This document shows positions 57,073 through 64,000 of a stretch of DNA of 64,000 nt, piece by piece. The position numbers and the translations under genes are program-made. Position 1 is the stretch's first letter; the number at the start of each line of letters is the position of its first letter. The stretch lies in the NCBI GenBank assembly GCA_965246805.1, contig CBDFFO010000009.1, positions 372,001 through 436,000 on the forward strand. The letters are read 5' to 3'. Below the pieces are notes generated by a model, which worked only from the letters and a program-made list of their open reading frames with translations, was not told the origin of the DNA and did no database searches. The DNA comes from Schlegelella_A sp965246805 (GTDB lineage Bacteria > Pseudomonadota > Gammaproteobacteria > Burkholderiales > Burkholderiaceae_C).

Positions 57073-57139
57073 CCGGCGATTTTCGCCGATCGCCGGTCGG
57101 CATCGCCCGGGGCGGGTTCAAAACCCGTCGATCACCGCC

Positions 57140-57718
57140 TCAGCCCTTGTTGGTGCGGGTCGGCGCGACCGGAAAAAGCGCGCCCGCCTTCGCCATCTGT
57201 TCCTGCATCTGCACGAACATGTGCCGCGACTGTTCGAGGTAGTTGCCCATCAGGTTCTGCACCGCCGGCGCCTGGCCGGTGATGAACTGGTTCCACATCT
57301 CGGGCGACGGTGCCTTCGGGTCGAACAGACCCTTCGATTGCTCGGCCACGCGGGCCTGGATGTCGGTGAAGGTCTGCAGGTTCTTCTCGAGGTAGGAGCC
57401 CATCATCGCCTGCATCGAGTGGCCGTAGAAGCGGATGATCTGCGACAGCATCACCGTCGAGAACAACGGCACGCCGCCGCTCTCTTCTTCGAGGATGATC
57501 TGCAGCAGGATGCTGCGCGTCAGGTCGCCGCCAGTTTTCGCGTCGCGCACCTCGAAGGGCGCGTTGCCGAGCACCATGGCTTTCACCTCGGTGAGCGTGA
57601 TGTAGCTCGAGACCTGCGTGTCGTAGAGGCGCCGGTTCGGGTACTTCTTGATGACCCGGATGGCACCGGCAGGCTTCGCGCCGGCCTTGGGCTTGCCTGC
57701 GCGTCGGGTCTCGGACAT
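57140..57718 (-). CDS. phaR: Polyhydroxyalkanoate synthesis repressor PhaR
   Basis: PhaR binds DNA and PHA granules and represses phasin and PHA genes. The 192-residue protein has the N-terminal DNA-binding domain RVIKKYPNRRLYDTQVSSYITL, the PHB-accumulation regulatory domains (FEVRDAKTGGDLTRSILLQII, FFSTVMLSQIIRFYGHSMQ-like). A helical C-terminus follows. No phaC or phasin gene is in the window. It suggests the organism stores PHA. Confidence 0.95.
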   Translation of the reverse strand: MSETRRAGKPKAGAKPAGAIRVIKKYPNRRLYDTQVSSYITLTEVKAMVLGNAPFEVRDAKTGGDLTRSILLQIILEEESGGVPLFSTVMLSQIIRFYGHSMQAMMGSYLEKNLQTFTDIQARVAEQSKGLFDPKAPSPEMWNQFITGQAPAVQNLMGNYLEQSRHMFVQMQEQMAKAGALFPVAPTRTNKG

Positions 57719-57780
57719 CGAAATTTCCTGTGCTGCGATGTGCCCACGGCTCGGAGCACGACCACGATCTTAGGAGCGGG

Positions 57781-57799
57781 CCCTCCGGTGCTCGGAGGG
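57781..57799. terminator. hairpin downstream of the paa operon
   Basis: CCCTCCG (57781-57787) pairs with CGGAGGG (57793-57799) around GTGCT in the 89-base gap between paaZ and phaR, both minus strand. The T-run (TTTT) follows only on the plus strand, so as a terminator for paaZ the stem would act without a T-tract. It may instead block read-through from the opposite direction. Confidence 0.45.
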
Positions 57800-57807
57800 G
57801 TTTTCCA

Positions 57808-59856
57808 TCACGTCGCGCGCTTCGCGACCAGGGTCAGGATGTCGTAGCTCGCGACCACATCGCCATCCTGGTTCGTAACCTCGACGTCCCACGCGACCAC
57901 GCCCTGACCCTGCCCGTTCGCGCCTTGTCTGCGTCGATCGATCTTTCGTCTCGCGGTGAGGCGCGCGCGGATCGTGTCGCCGATGCCAACCGGCTTCACG
58001 AAGCGCAGGTTGTCAAGCCCGTAGTTCGCGAGGACCGGGCCGGGTGCGGGCGAAACGAACAATCCCGCCGCCGCCGACAGCACGAAGTAGCCGTGCGCGA
58101 TGCGCTTTCCGAAGCTCGACTCGCGGGCCGCGATGTCGTCGAAGTGCATGTAGAAGTAGTCGCCCGAAATGCCGCCGAAGGCCACGATGTCGGCTTCGGT
58201 CACGGTACGACGGTGCGTGAGCAGCGATTCACCGATGGCGAGGTCTTCGAAATGCTTGCGGAACGGGTGCGTGTCGGACTCGGTGACCGCGCCGCCGCGC
58301 ACGTATTCGCCGGTCACGGCCGTGAGCATGGTGGGCGAGCCTTGGACCGCGGCGCGCTGCATGAAGTGCTTGACCGCGCGGATCCCGCCGAGCTCCTCGC
58401 CGCCGCCGGCCCGGCCCGGCCCGCCGTGCTTCAACGACGGCAACGGCGAGCCGTGCCCTGTCGACTCGGCCGCGGCGGCGCGATCGAGCACCAGCAGCCG
58501 ACCGTGCCAGGCGGCGAGTTGCGGAATCGCGCGCGCGGCGACATTCGCGTCGCGCGTGACGAGCGTGGCGACAAGGCTGCCCTTGCCGCGCGCCGCGAGT
58601 GCGATCGCCTGATCGATGTCGCGGTACGGCATCAAAGTGCTGACCGGACCGAAGGCCTCGACGTCGTGCACCGCATCGTTGCTCATGCCGTCGCGGCACA
58701 GCAGCAAGGTCGGCGCGAAGAAGGCGCCGTTCGCGGCGCCCTCGCCCATCGGCGCGAAGCCGTCGGCCTGGCCGAACACCACCTCGTTGCCGGTCGAGAG
58801 CAACGCGAGCCGCTCGCTGACGTCGCCGTGCTGGGCCTGCGAGGCCAGTGCGCCCATCCGCACGCCCTCGATGGCCGGGTCGCCGATTGTGACCATCGAG
58901 AGCCGCTCGCGCATGCGCGCGGCGACCGCGTCGAGCTGCGCAGCGGGCACGATCGCGCGGCGGATCGCGGTGCACTTCTGGCCCGCCTTCGCCGTCATCT
59001 CGCGCACGACTTCGCACACGAAAAGTTCGAACTCCTCGTCGTCCGGCGTCACGTCGGGCCCGAGGATCGCGCAGTTGAGGGAATCGGCTTCCGCGTTGAA
59101 CGGAATCGACTTCGCGACCAGGTTCCGGTTGCTGCGCAACCTGATCGCCGTATCGGCCGAGCCGGTGAAGGTGACGACGTCCTGGCCTTCGAGCAGGTCG
59201 AGCAGGTCGCCGGTGCTGCCGATCACCAGTTGCAGCGCGCCCGCGGGCAGCAGGCCAGACTCGAACATCAGCCGAACGACCGCTTCGGTGAGATAGCTCG
59301 TCGACGACGCCGGCTTTGCGATGCACGGCATGGCCGCGAGGAAGGTCGGCGCGAATTTCTCGAGCAGCCCCCAGACCGGAAAGTTGAACGCGTTGATGTG
59401 GACCGCGACCCCGCCCCGCGGTACCAGGATGTGCGTGCCGGCGAACTGGCCTTTCTTGCCGAGCATCGCGGGCGGGCCTTCGTGCACGAGATTGCTCGAC
59501 GGCAGCTCGTTCGACGCCATCGACGAATACGCGTAGAGCGTGCCGGTGCCGCCCTCGATGTCGACCCAGCTGTCGCTGCGTGTGGCGCCGGTGTGGCGCG
59601 ACAGCGTGTAGAGCGCTTCCTTGCGTTCGTTGACGTACGCGGCGAGCGCTTTCAGGCGCGCTGCGCGCTCCTGAAAATCCATCGCCATCAACGACGGCAC
59701 GCCGCGCTTTCTCGCGAAGTCAAGCGAAGACGCGAAGTCGATCGCCTCTTCGTGCAGGTGATGGATGGTGCTGCCGTCGATCGCACTCCGCAGCGGCGTG
59801 CCGGCTCGTGACCCGTGCCAACGATCGGCAATGAGGCTCTGCAGGGTTGCAGTCAT
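57808..59856 (-). CDS. paaZ: Bifunctional aldehyde dehydrogenase/enoyl-CoA hydratase PaaZ
   Basis: PaaZ opens the oxepin-CoA ring and oxidises the aldehyde in phenylacetate breakdown. The 682-residue protein has an aldehyde dehydrogenase domain (about 1-525; FNFPVWGLLEKFAP, FTGSADTA, catalytic Cys in GQKCTAIRR, FGPVSTLMPY). A C-terminal MaoC-type hydratase domain (about 535-682; TEADIVAFGGISGDYFYMHFDD, GKRIAHGYFVLS) follows. Both domains look intact. ATG 59856 overlaps the TetR gene stop by four bases. Confidence 0.96.
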   Translation of the reverse strand: MTATLQSLIADRWHGSRAGTPLRSAIDGSTIHHLHEEAIDFASSLDFARKRGVPSLMAMDFQERAARLKALAAYVNERKEALYTLSRHTGATRSDSWVDIEGGTGTLYAYSSMASNELPSSNLVHEGPPAMLGKKGQFAGTHILVPRGGVAVHINAFNFPVWGLLEKFAPTFLAAMPCIAKPASSTSYLTEAVVRLMFESGLLPAGALQLVIGSTGDLLDLLEGQDVVTFTGSADTAIRLRSNRNLVAKSIPFNAEADSLNCAILGPDVTPDDEEFELFVCEVVREMTAKAGQKCTAIRRAIVPAAQLDAVAARMRERLSMVTIGDPAIEGVRMGALASQAQHGDVSERLALLSTGNEVVFGQADGFAPMGEGAANGAFFAPTLLLCRDGMSNDAVHDVEAFGPVSTLMPYRDIDQAIALAARGKGSLVATLVTRDANVAARAIPQLAAWHGRLLVLDRAAAAESTGHGSPLPSLKHGGPGRAGGGEELGGIRAVKHFMQRAAVQGSPTMLTAVTGEYVRGGAVTESDTHPFRKHFEDLAIGESLLTHRRTVTEADIVAFGGISGDYFYMHFDDIAARESSFGKRIAHGYFVLSAAAGLFVSPAPGPVLANYGLDNLRFVKPVGIGDTIRARLTARRKIDRRRQGANGQGQGVVAWDVEVTNQDGDVVASYDILTLVAKRAT

Positions 59857-60548
59857 GTGGATTCCTCGTGAGTGGCGGCGCCGACTCTCGTCGCGCGCCG
59901 TGGACCTTTGAAGCGGGAAGGCGATGCCTCGAGGCGGGCGGTGCCGCCGCGCGACGACGCCACCGAGCCGAGCCCGCCGAAGAACAGATCGGCGATCAGC
60001 GGGGCCATGTCGGCGTGCGTCATCGCGCCGTTCGGGCGCAACCACGTGAAGAGCCAGTTCATCATGCCGAACAGCAGCATCGCGAGGGGCGTCTCGAGAT
60101 GCGTTCGCGCGAGCGCTGGCCGTGCCGCGCGCACCGCGGCCGCGAAGGCGCGCACGACCTTGCGCTGACCCGCGAGCACGCGACGCTGATCGATCGTTTC
60201 GAGAAATTTCACGTCCTCGGTCAGCACGCGGTGTTCGGATTGCGAATCGGCATACGCCTCGACGAAACAGGCGATCAGGCGGCGCAGGCGCGCTTCGCCG
60301 TCGACCGAGTCGCGCTCCACATCGGCCACCAGCGCGAGCAGTCGCTCGATGTGGCTCTCGGCAATCTCGACCAGCAGCTGATGCTTGTCTTCGACGTAGT
60401 GGTAGAGCGCCGGCTTCGAGAGCTCGCACGCGTCGGCCACTTGCTTCATCGAGGTCGCGGTGTAGCCCTGACGTGCGAAGAGCTCGGCCGCCCGGGCGAG
60501 GATGCGCGCGCGCTGTGCGTCGTATCCGAGAGCGCGACCCCGGGGCAT
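59853..60548 (-). CDS. TetR-family regulator within the paa operon
   Basis: The 231-residue protein has an N-terminal TetR helix-turn-helix (ILARAAELFARQGYTATSMKQVADACELSKPALYHYVEDK, described as ILARAAELFARQGY through ALYHYVEDK) and a ligand domain ending in a basic Arg/Ser/Thr tail. It sits between paaE and paaZ on the same strand, so it probably senses phenylacetyl-CoA and represses the operon, like PaaR in other Betaproteobacteria. The effector is an inference. ATG 60548, five bases after the paaE stop. Confidence 0.9.
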   Translation of the reverse strand: MPRGRALGYDAQRARILARAAELFARQGYTATSMKQVADACELSKPALYHYVEDKHQLLVEIAESHIERLLALVADVERDSVDGEARLRRLIACFVEAYADSQSEHRVLTEDVKFLETIDQRRVLAGQRKVVRAFAAAVRAARPALARTHLETPLAMLLFGMMNWLFTWLRPNGAMTHADMAPLIADLFFGGLGSVASSRGGTARLEASPSRFKGPRRATRVGAATHEEST

Positions 60549-60553
60549 CGGCT

Positions 60554-61627
60554 TCAGCGATCGTCGAACGACAACACCACGCGCGGCGTGAGCGGATAGG
60601 CCTGGCACGTAAGCACGAAGCCGGCCGCCACTTCGTGACTCTCGAGCGCGAAGTTGCGGTCCATCCGCACCTCGCCTTCGATCAGCTTCGCGCGGCAGGT
60701 GCAGCAGACGCCCGCCCTGCACGAGAACGGCACCTCGAGGCCGGCGTCGGACGCCGCGTCGAGAATGTTGCCGTGCTCGCGGCGGAAGTCGAGCTCGCGG
60801 CGCACCCCGTCGCGCACGATGACGATTCGGGCGTCGGCGGCAGGCCGCTCGCGCGCCGGCGGTGCGGCGCCGGTCGATTCGAGCGGCACGCCGAACCGTT
60901 CGATGTGGATGCGTTGTGGCTCGACGCCGGCCTCGAGCAAGGCGGCTTCCGCCTCGTCGTTCACGCCATGCGGACCGCACACGAACGCGTGGTCGATGCG
61001 ACCGGCATCGACCAGCGTGCCGAAGAACGCGCCGAGGGTCGCGCGATCGAGGCGTCCGTTGTAGAGCGGCACCTCGGTCGATTCCTGCGAAAACACCAGG
61101 TGCAAGGTGAGTCGCGTGAGGTAGCGGTTCTTCAAGTCTTCAAGTTCCTCTTTGAACATCGTCGACTTCTGGCGCCGGTTGCCGTAGATGAGGGTGAAGC
61201 GCGCATCGGGTTCAGAGCCCAGCACGCTCTTCATGATCGACAGGATCGGCGTGATGCCGCTACCCCCTGCGATGCCGAGATAGTGACGCGCCGTGCCCGC
61301 ATCGAGCGGCACGAAGAAGCGGCCCTCGGGCGGCATCACCTGCACGGTGTGGCCGGGTCGCAGCGTCTCGTTCACCCAGGTCGAGAACCGGCCGCCGGGC
61401 ACCTTCCTCACGCCGATGCGCAGCTCGCCGTCGTCGACGCCGGCGCAGATCGAATACGAACGGCGCTGCTCGGCGCCTTCGAGCGTTTCGCGCAGCGTGA
61501 GGTGCTGGCCTTGCCGGAAGCGGAAGGTCTCCGCCAGTTCGGGCGGCACGTCGAACGACACGATCACCGCTTCGTCGGTGTCGGGCGCGATGCGCTTCAC
61601 ACGCAACGGATGAAAGAGTGCGCTCAT
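60554..61627 (-). CDS. paaE: Phenylacetyl-CoA epoxidase reductase subunit PaaE
   Basis: PaaE passes electrons from NADPH to the PaaA diiron centre. The 357-residue protein has an FAD-binding domain with RRSYSICAG, an NAD(P) domain (GIAGGSGITPILSIMKS) and a C-terminal plant-type 2Fe-2S ferredoxin domain with SCRAGVCCTCRAKL and a later Cys. ATG 61627 is chosen; the upstream extension is unconserved. Fifth gene of paaABCDE. Confidence 0.96.
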   Translation of the reverse strand: MSALFHPLRVKRIAPDTDEAVIVSFDVPPELAETFRFRQGQHLTLRETLEGAEQRRSYSICAGVDDGELRIGVRKVPGGRFSTWVNETLRPGHTVQVMPPEGRFFVPLDAGTARHYLGIAGGSGITPILSIMKSVLGSEPDARFTLIYGNRRQKSTMFKEELEDLKNRYLTRLTLHLVFSQESTEVPLYNGRLDRATLGAFFGTLVDAGRIDHAFVCGPHGVNDEAEAALLEAGVEPQRIHIERFGVPLESTGAAPPARERPAADARIVIVRDGVRRELDFRREHGNILDAASDAGLEVPFSCRAGVCCTCRAKLIEGEVRMDRNFALESHEVAAGFVLTCQAYPLTPRVVLSFDDR

Positions 61628-61682
61628 CGGGAACCCCGCGCGCGCTGCGCTCCGGATTCGCCTTTCGGGCGGCCGGGCAGGC

Positions 61683-62252
61683 TCATATCGCCTTGAAGTG
61701 CTCGAACGGCTCGCCGCAATCGAGGCAGCGGTGCAGCGCCTTGCACGCGGTGCTGCCGAACGCGGCGAGGCGCTCGGTGTGCAGGCTCTCGCAGTGCGGG
61801 CAGGCGAGTGGCGCGGCCGGGGCGCGCGGCATGAAACGCATCGGCACGCCGGCATCGAGCTTGGCCGGGCCGGGCGGCACGATGCCGTAGGCCCGCAGCT
61901 TGGTGCGCCCGGCGTCGGTGATCCAGTCGGTGGTCCAGGCGGGGGCACGCTTCATCTCGATCGTCGCGCGGCCGAGGCCTGCACCGTCGAGTGCGTCGAC
62001 GATGCTGCGTTCGATCCATTCGGTGGCGGGGCAACCCGAGTAGGTCGGCGTCAACACGACGACGAGGCCCTGCTCGCGTGCGTGCACCTCCCGCACGATG
62101 CCGAGCTCGCACACCGAGACGACGGGTACCTCGGGGTCGAGCACGGTGTCGAGCACGGCCCAGGCGCGGGCGACGACATCGCCCTGCGCTCGATCGGCCG
62201 AAGCGGTGCTCGCCTCCGCCGGACCGGGCGCGAAAGGCGGCCCCGCGATCAC
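61683..62252 (-). CDS. paaD: Phenylacetate pathway protein PaaD (iron-sulfur assembly-like)
   Basis: PaaD helps mature the phenylacetyl-CoA epoxidase. The 189-residue protein has the MIP18-type (DUF59) domain (VLDPEVPVVSVCELGIVREV, PTYSGCPATEWIERSI) and a C-terminal zinc-ribbon with CPHCES and CLDCGEPF. The start is GTG 62252, overlapping the paaC stop (GTGA); a second GTG at 62255 is possible. Length is close to the family. Confidence 0.94.
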   Translation of the reverse strand: MIAGPPFAPGPAEASTASADRAQGDVVARAWAVLDTVLDPEVPVVSVCELGIVREVHAREQGLVVVLTPTYSGCPATEWIERSIVDALDGAGLGRATIEMKRAPAWTTDWITDAGRTKLRAYGIVPPGPAKLDAGVPMRFMPRAPAAPLACPHCESLHTERLAAFGSTACKALHRCLDCGEPFEHFKAI

Positions 62253-63055
62253 CACACGCCGCCCGGAAACGTGCGCTGCAGGTGCTGCATCTCGGCCAGC
62301 ACGTAGCCGAGGTGCTCGCTGTGGCGGCCGAGCTTGCCGGTGCTGCGGAACGCGCGCTCGGCGGGCAGCTCGAGGCCACTGTCGGTGAGCAGGGTCACGG
62401 CCTCGTCGCGCCACGCCCCTTGCAGAGACGACCACGCCGGGCCGAGGCCGCTCGCTTCGGCATGAGCTTCGACCGCATCGCTCTCGAACATTTCCGCCGC
62501 GTAGGGCCACAGCTCGTCGAGCGCGGCCTGCAGGCGGCGGGTCGATTCGGCGGTGCCGTCGGCGAGCCGCACGACCCAGTCGCCGGCGTGCTGCTGGTGG
62601 TAGCGCGATTCCTTCACCGCCTTACCGGCGATCGCGGCGAGCTCGGCATCGTTCGACGCGAGCAGGCGCTGCCACAACAGCTTGAAGAAGGTGGAGAGCA
62701 TGAAGTTGCGCAGCATCGTGAACGCGAAGTCGCCGCGCGGCAGCTCGACGATCGTGAAGTTCATGAAGTCGCGCTCGTCGCGCAGGAACGCGAGCTGGTC
62801 TTCGTCGAACCCGGAGCGGCCCGGGCCGCCGCTCGCAGCGAGTGCCTCGCCTTCGAGCTGGCCGGCCCACGTGAGCACCGCGCGCGCCTGGCCGACGAGG
62901 TCGAGCGCCATGTTCGAGAGCGCGATGTCCTCCTCGAGCATCGGCGCGTGCCCACACCACTCGGCAAGCCGCTGCGCGAGCACGAGGCAGCTGTCGCCGA
63001 TGCGCAGCAGGTAACGAACGCCGGGGTCCGCCGAGATCTTGATCGAGGCTTGCAT
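62249..63055 (-). CDS. paaC: Phenylacetyl-CoA epoxidase structural subunit PaaC
   Basis: PaaC is the ferritin-like structural partner of PaaA in the epoxidase. The 268-residue all-helical protein has LRIGDSCLVLAQRLAEWCGHAPMLEEDIALSNMALDLVGQARA (start and end parts), DQLAFLRDERDFMNF and KESRYHQQHAGDWVVRLADGT. It lies between paaB (26 bases) and paaD (four-base overlap) as usual. Confidence 0.96.
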   Translation of the reverse strand: MQASIKISADPGVRYLLRIGDSCLVLAQRLAEWCGHAPMLEEDIALSNMALDLVGQARAVLTWAGQLEGEALAASGGPGRSGFDEDQLAFLRDERDFMNFTIVELPRGDFAFTMLRNFMLSTFFKLLWQRLLASNDAELAAIAGKAVKESRYHQQHAGDWVVRLADGTAESTRRLQAALDELWPYAAEMFESDAVEAHAEASGLGPAWSSLQGAWRDEAVTLLTDSGLELPAERAFRSTGKLGRHSEHLGYVLAEMQHLQRTFPGGVW

Positions 63056-63081
63056 GGGTTCAGCGCATCCGGTTCATCGGA

Positions 63082-63456
63082 TCACATGTGGTCGAGCGAC
63101 TTCGGCAACGCGTAGAACGTCGGGTGGCGATAGACCTTGTCTTCCATCGGATCGAAGTACATCGCCTTGTCGCCAGGGTCGGACGCGACGATCTGCTCGG
63201 AGCGCACGACCCACACGCTGGTGCCTTCCTGGCGCCGCGTGTACACGTCGCGGGCCAGCTGGATCGCCATCGCCGGATCGGCGGCGTGCAGGCTGCCGCA
63301 GTGCTTGTGGTCGAGGCCCGCCTTGCTGCGCACGAACACTTCCCAGAGCGGCCATTCGGTGCGTGCTTCGCGTCGTGCGAGGTCGTCGGCAGACGCCTTC
63401 GCCGCGTCGCCTTCGAAGGCCGCGACCGTCGCGCCGCGTTCGGTGCCGCTGCTCAT
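63082..63456 (-). CDS. paaB: Phenylacetyl-CoA epoxidase subunit PaaB
   Basis: PaaB is a small bridging subunit of the epoxidase. The 124-residue protein has the family pattern WPLWEVFVRSKAGLDHKHCGSLHAADPAMAIQLARDVYTRR (start and end parts) and WVVRSEQIVASDPGDK. The first 30 residues are less conserved. ATG 63456 overlaps the paaA stop by four bases. Confidence 0.96.
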   Translation of the reverse strand: MSSGTERGATVAAFEGDAAKASADDLARREARTEWPLWEVFVRSKAGLDHKHCGSLHAADPAMAIQLARDVYTRRQEGTSVWVVRSEQIVASDPGDKAMYFDPMEDKVYRHPTFYALPKSLDHM

Positions 63457-64000
63457 GCCGCGGCTCGCATCGGTTCGGAGTCGGCATGCTTGGCCGCATG
63501 CGCGAGCGCCGCCTCACGCACCCACGCGCCGTCGTTCCACGCCTTCACCCGCGCGCCGAGACGATCGCGGTTGCACGGACCGTCGCCGTTCACGACGCGC
63601 CAGAACTCGGCCCAGTCGATGGCGCCGAAATCATGCTGCTGGCGCGCTTCGTTCCAGCGCAGGTCGGGGTCGGGCATCGTCACGCCGAGCAGCTTGGCCT
63701 GTTCGACCGTGGCATCGACGAACTTCTGCCGCAGGTCGTCGTTGCTGATGCGCTTGATGCCCCAGCGCATCGACTGCTCCGAGTTGGGCGATTCGGCGTC
63801 GGGTGGCCCGAACATCATCAGGCTCGGCCACCACCAGCGGTCGACCGCGTCCTGAACCATCGCGCGTTGCGCGTCGGTGCCGTGGGTCATCATGGTCAGC
63901 AAGGCTTCGTAGCCTTGCCGCTGGTGGAACGATTCTTCGCGACAGACGCGCACCATCGCACGCGCGTACGGCGCGAACGAGCAGCGGCAGAGCGGCACCT
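63453..64000 (-). CDS. paaA: Phenylacetyl-CoA epoxidase catalytic subunit PaaA, C-terminal part
   Basis: The visible 182 residues are the C-terminal half of PaaA, the diiron epoxidase that attacks the phenylacetyl-CoA ring. Conserved segments include VRVCREESFHQRQGYE (metal ligands EExxH), WWWPSLMMFGPPD, MRWGIKRISNDDLRQKFVD and DWAEFWRVVNGDGPCN. The N-terminus lies beyond the window end. First gene of paaABCDE-tetR-paaZ. Confidence 0.96.
   Translation of the reverse strand, partial: VPLCRCSFAPYARAMVRVCREESFHQRQGYEALLTMMTHGTDAQRAMVQDAVDRWWWPSLMMFGPPDAESPNSEQSMRWGIKRISNDDLRQKFVDATVEQAKLLGVTMPDPDLRWNEARQQHDFGAIDWAEFWRVVNGDGPCNRDRLGARVKAWNDGAWVREAALAHAAKHADSEPMRAAA

Noticed and set aside
57730..59811. 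693-residue plus-strand frame opposite paaZ
   Set aside because: Arg/Ala/Glu-rich antisense shadow; paaZ domains are intact on the other strand.

Overview
The window is about 64 kb of GC-rich DNA from a betaproteobacterium. Gene content and order point to the Burkholderiales: grpE-dnaK-dnaJ; tilS-lysC-tRNA-Ser; exbB-exbD-lpxK-ycaR-kdsB-adk; rnfH-ratA beside smpB; phaR; and a paaABCDE/paaZ operon. Most of it is ordinary chromosomal backbone. No insertion sequence, integrase, phage gene or CRISPR array was seen.

The most distinctive region is about 22.5-29.1 kb on the minus strand. It is a complete-looking phototrophy cassette transcribed as rhodopsin - crtI - crtB - crtY - blh - MerR-type regulator. 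The rhodopsin has the residues of a green-tuned proton pump (Asp92, Thr96, Glu103, Leu100, Lys228). crtB, crtI and crtY would make beta-carotene from GGPP, and Blh would cleave it to retinal. Four of the genes overlap end to start. No crtE (GGPP synthase) is visible, so GGPP must come from elsewhere. The cassette lies between clpS and icd, where relatives usually have only a short spacer or a cold-shock gene, which suggests insertion into a conserved locus. Its regulator has a MerR helix-turn-helix and a Cys/His-containing C-terminal region but lacks the classical cobalamin-binding motif of CarH/LitR. An inverted repeat sits just upstream of the rhodopsin gene.

Layout: 0-3.4 kb, chaperones with a possible heat-shock promoter. 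3.5-5.6 kb, a CDF metal transporter and a frameshifted radical-SAM gene. 5.8-9.9 kb, an AraC regulator divergent from a diheme lipoprotein cytochrome, a tiny MXKDX-like peptide, a fasciclin protein and a DUF417 membrane protein. 9.9-15.9 kb, tRNA-Ser, lysC, tilS, accA, a DNA glycosylase and cysS. 16.2-19.4 kb, a TPR protein, two cyclophilins, lpxH and mtfA. 19.5-22.2 kb, clpA and clpS. 22.5-29.1 kb, the rhodopsin cassette. 29.5-33.5 kb, icd, a DUF192 protein, sodB and xseA. 33.8-38.4 kb, exbBD, lpxK, ycaR, kdsB, adk and an SDR dehydrogenase. 38.5-45.6 kb, a large Oar-like TonB-dependent receptor followed by its own tonB, exbB, two exbD and a TPR gene. 46-52.4 kb, an LD-carboxypeptidase, tadA, and guaB-MFS-guaA. 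52.5-57.7 kb, a DUF4124 protein, rnfH, ratA, smpB, a cystathionine beta-lyase, rimO and phaR. 57.8-64 kb, the phenylacetate degradation operon, cut by the window end inside paaA.

All calls come from reading the sequence and from remembered family motifs; no database search was run.
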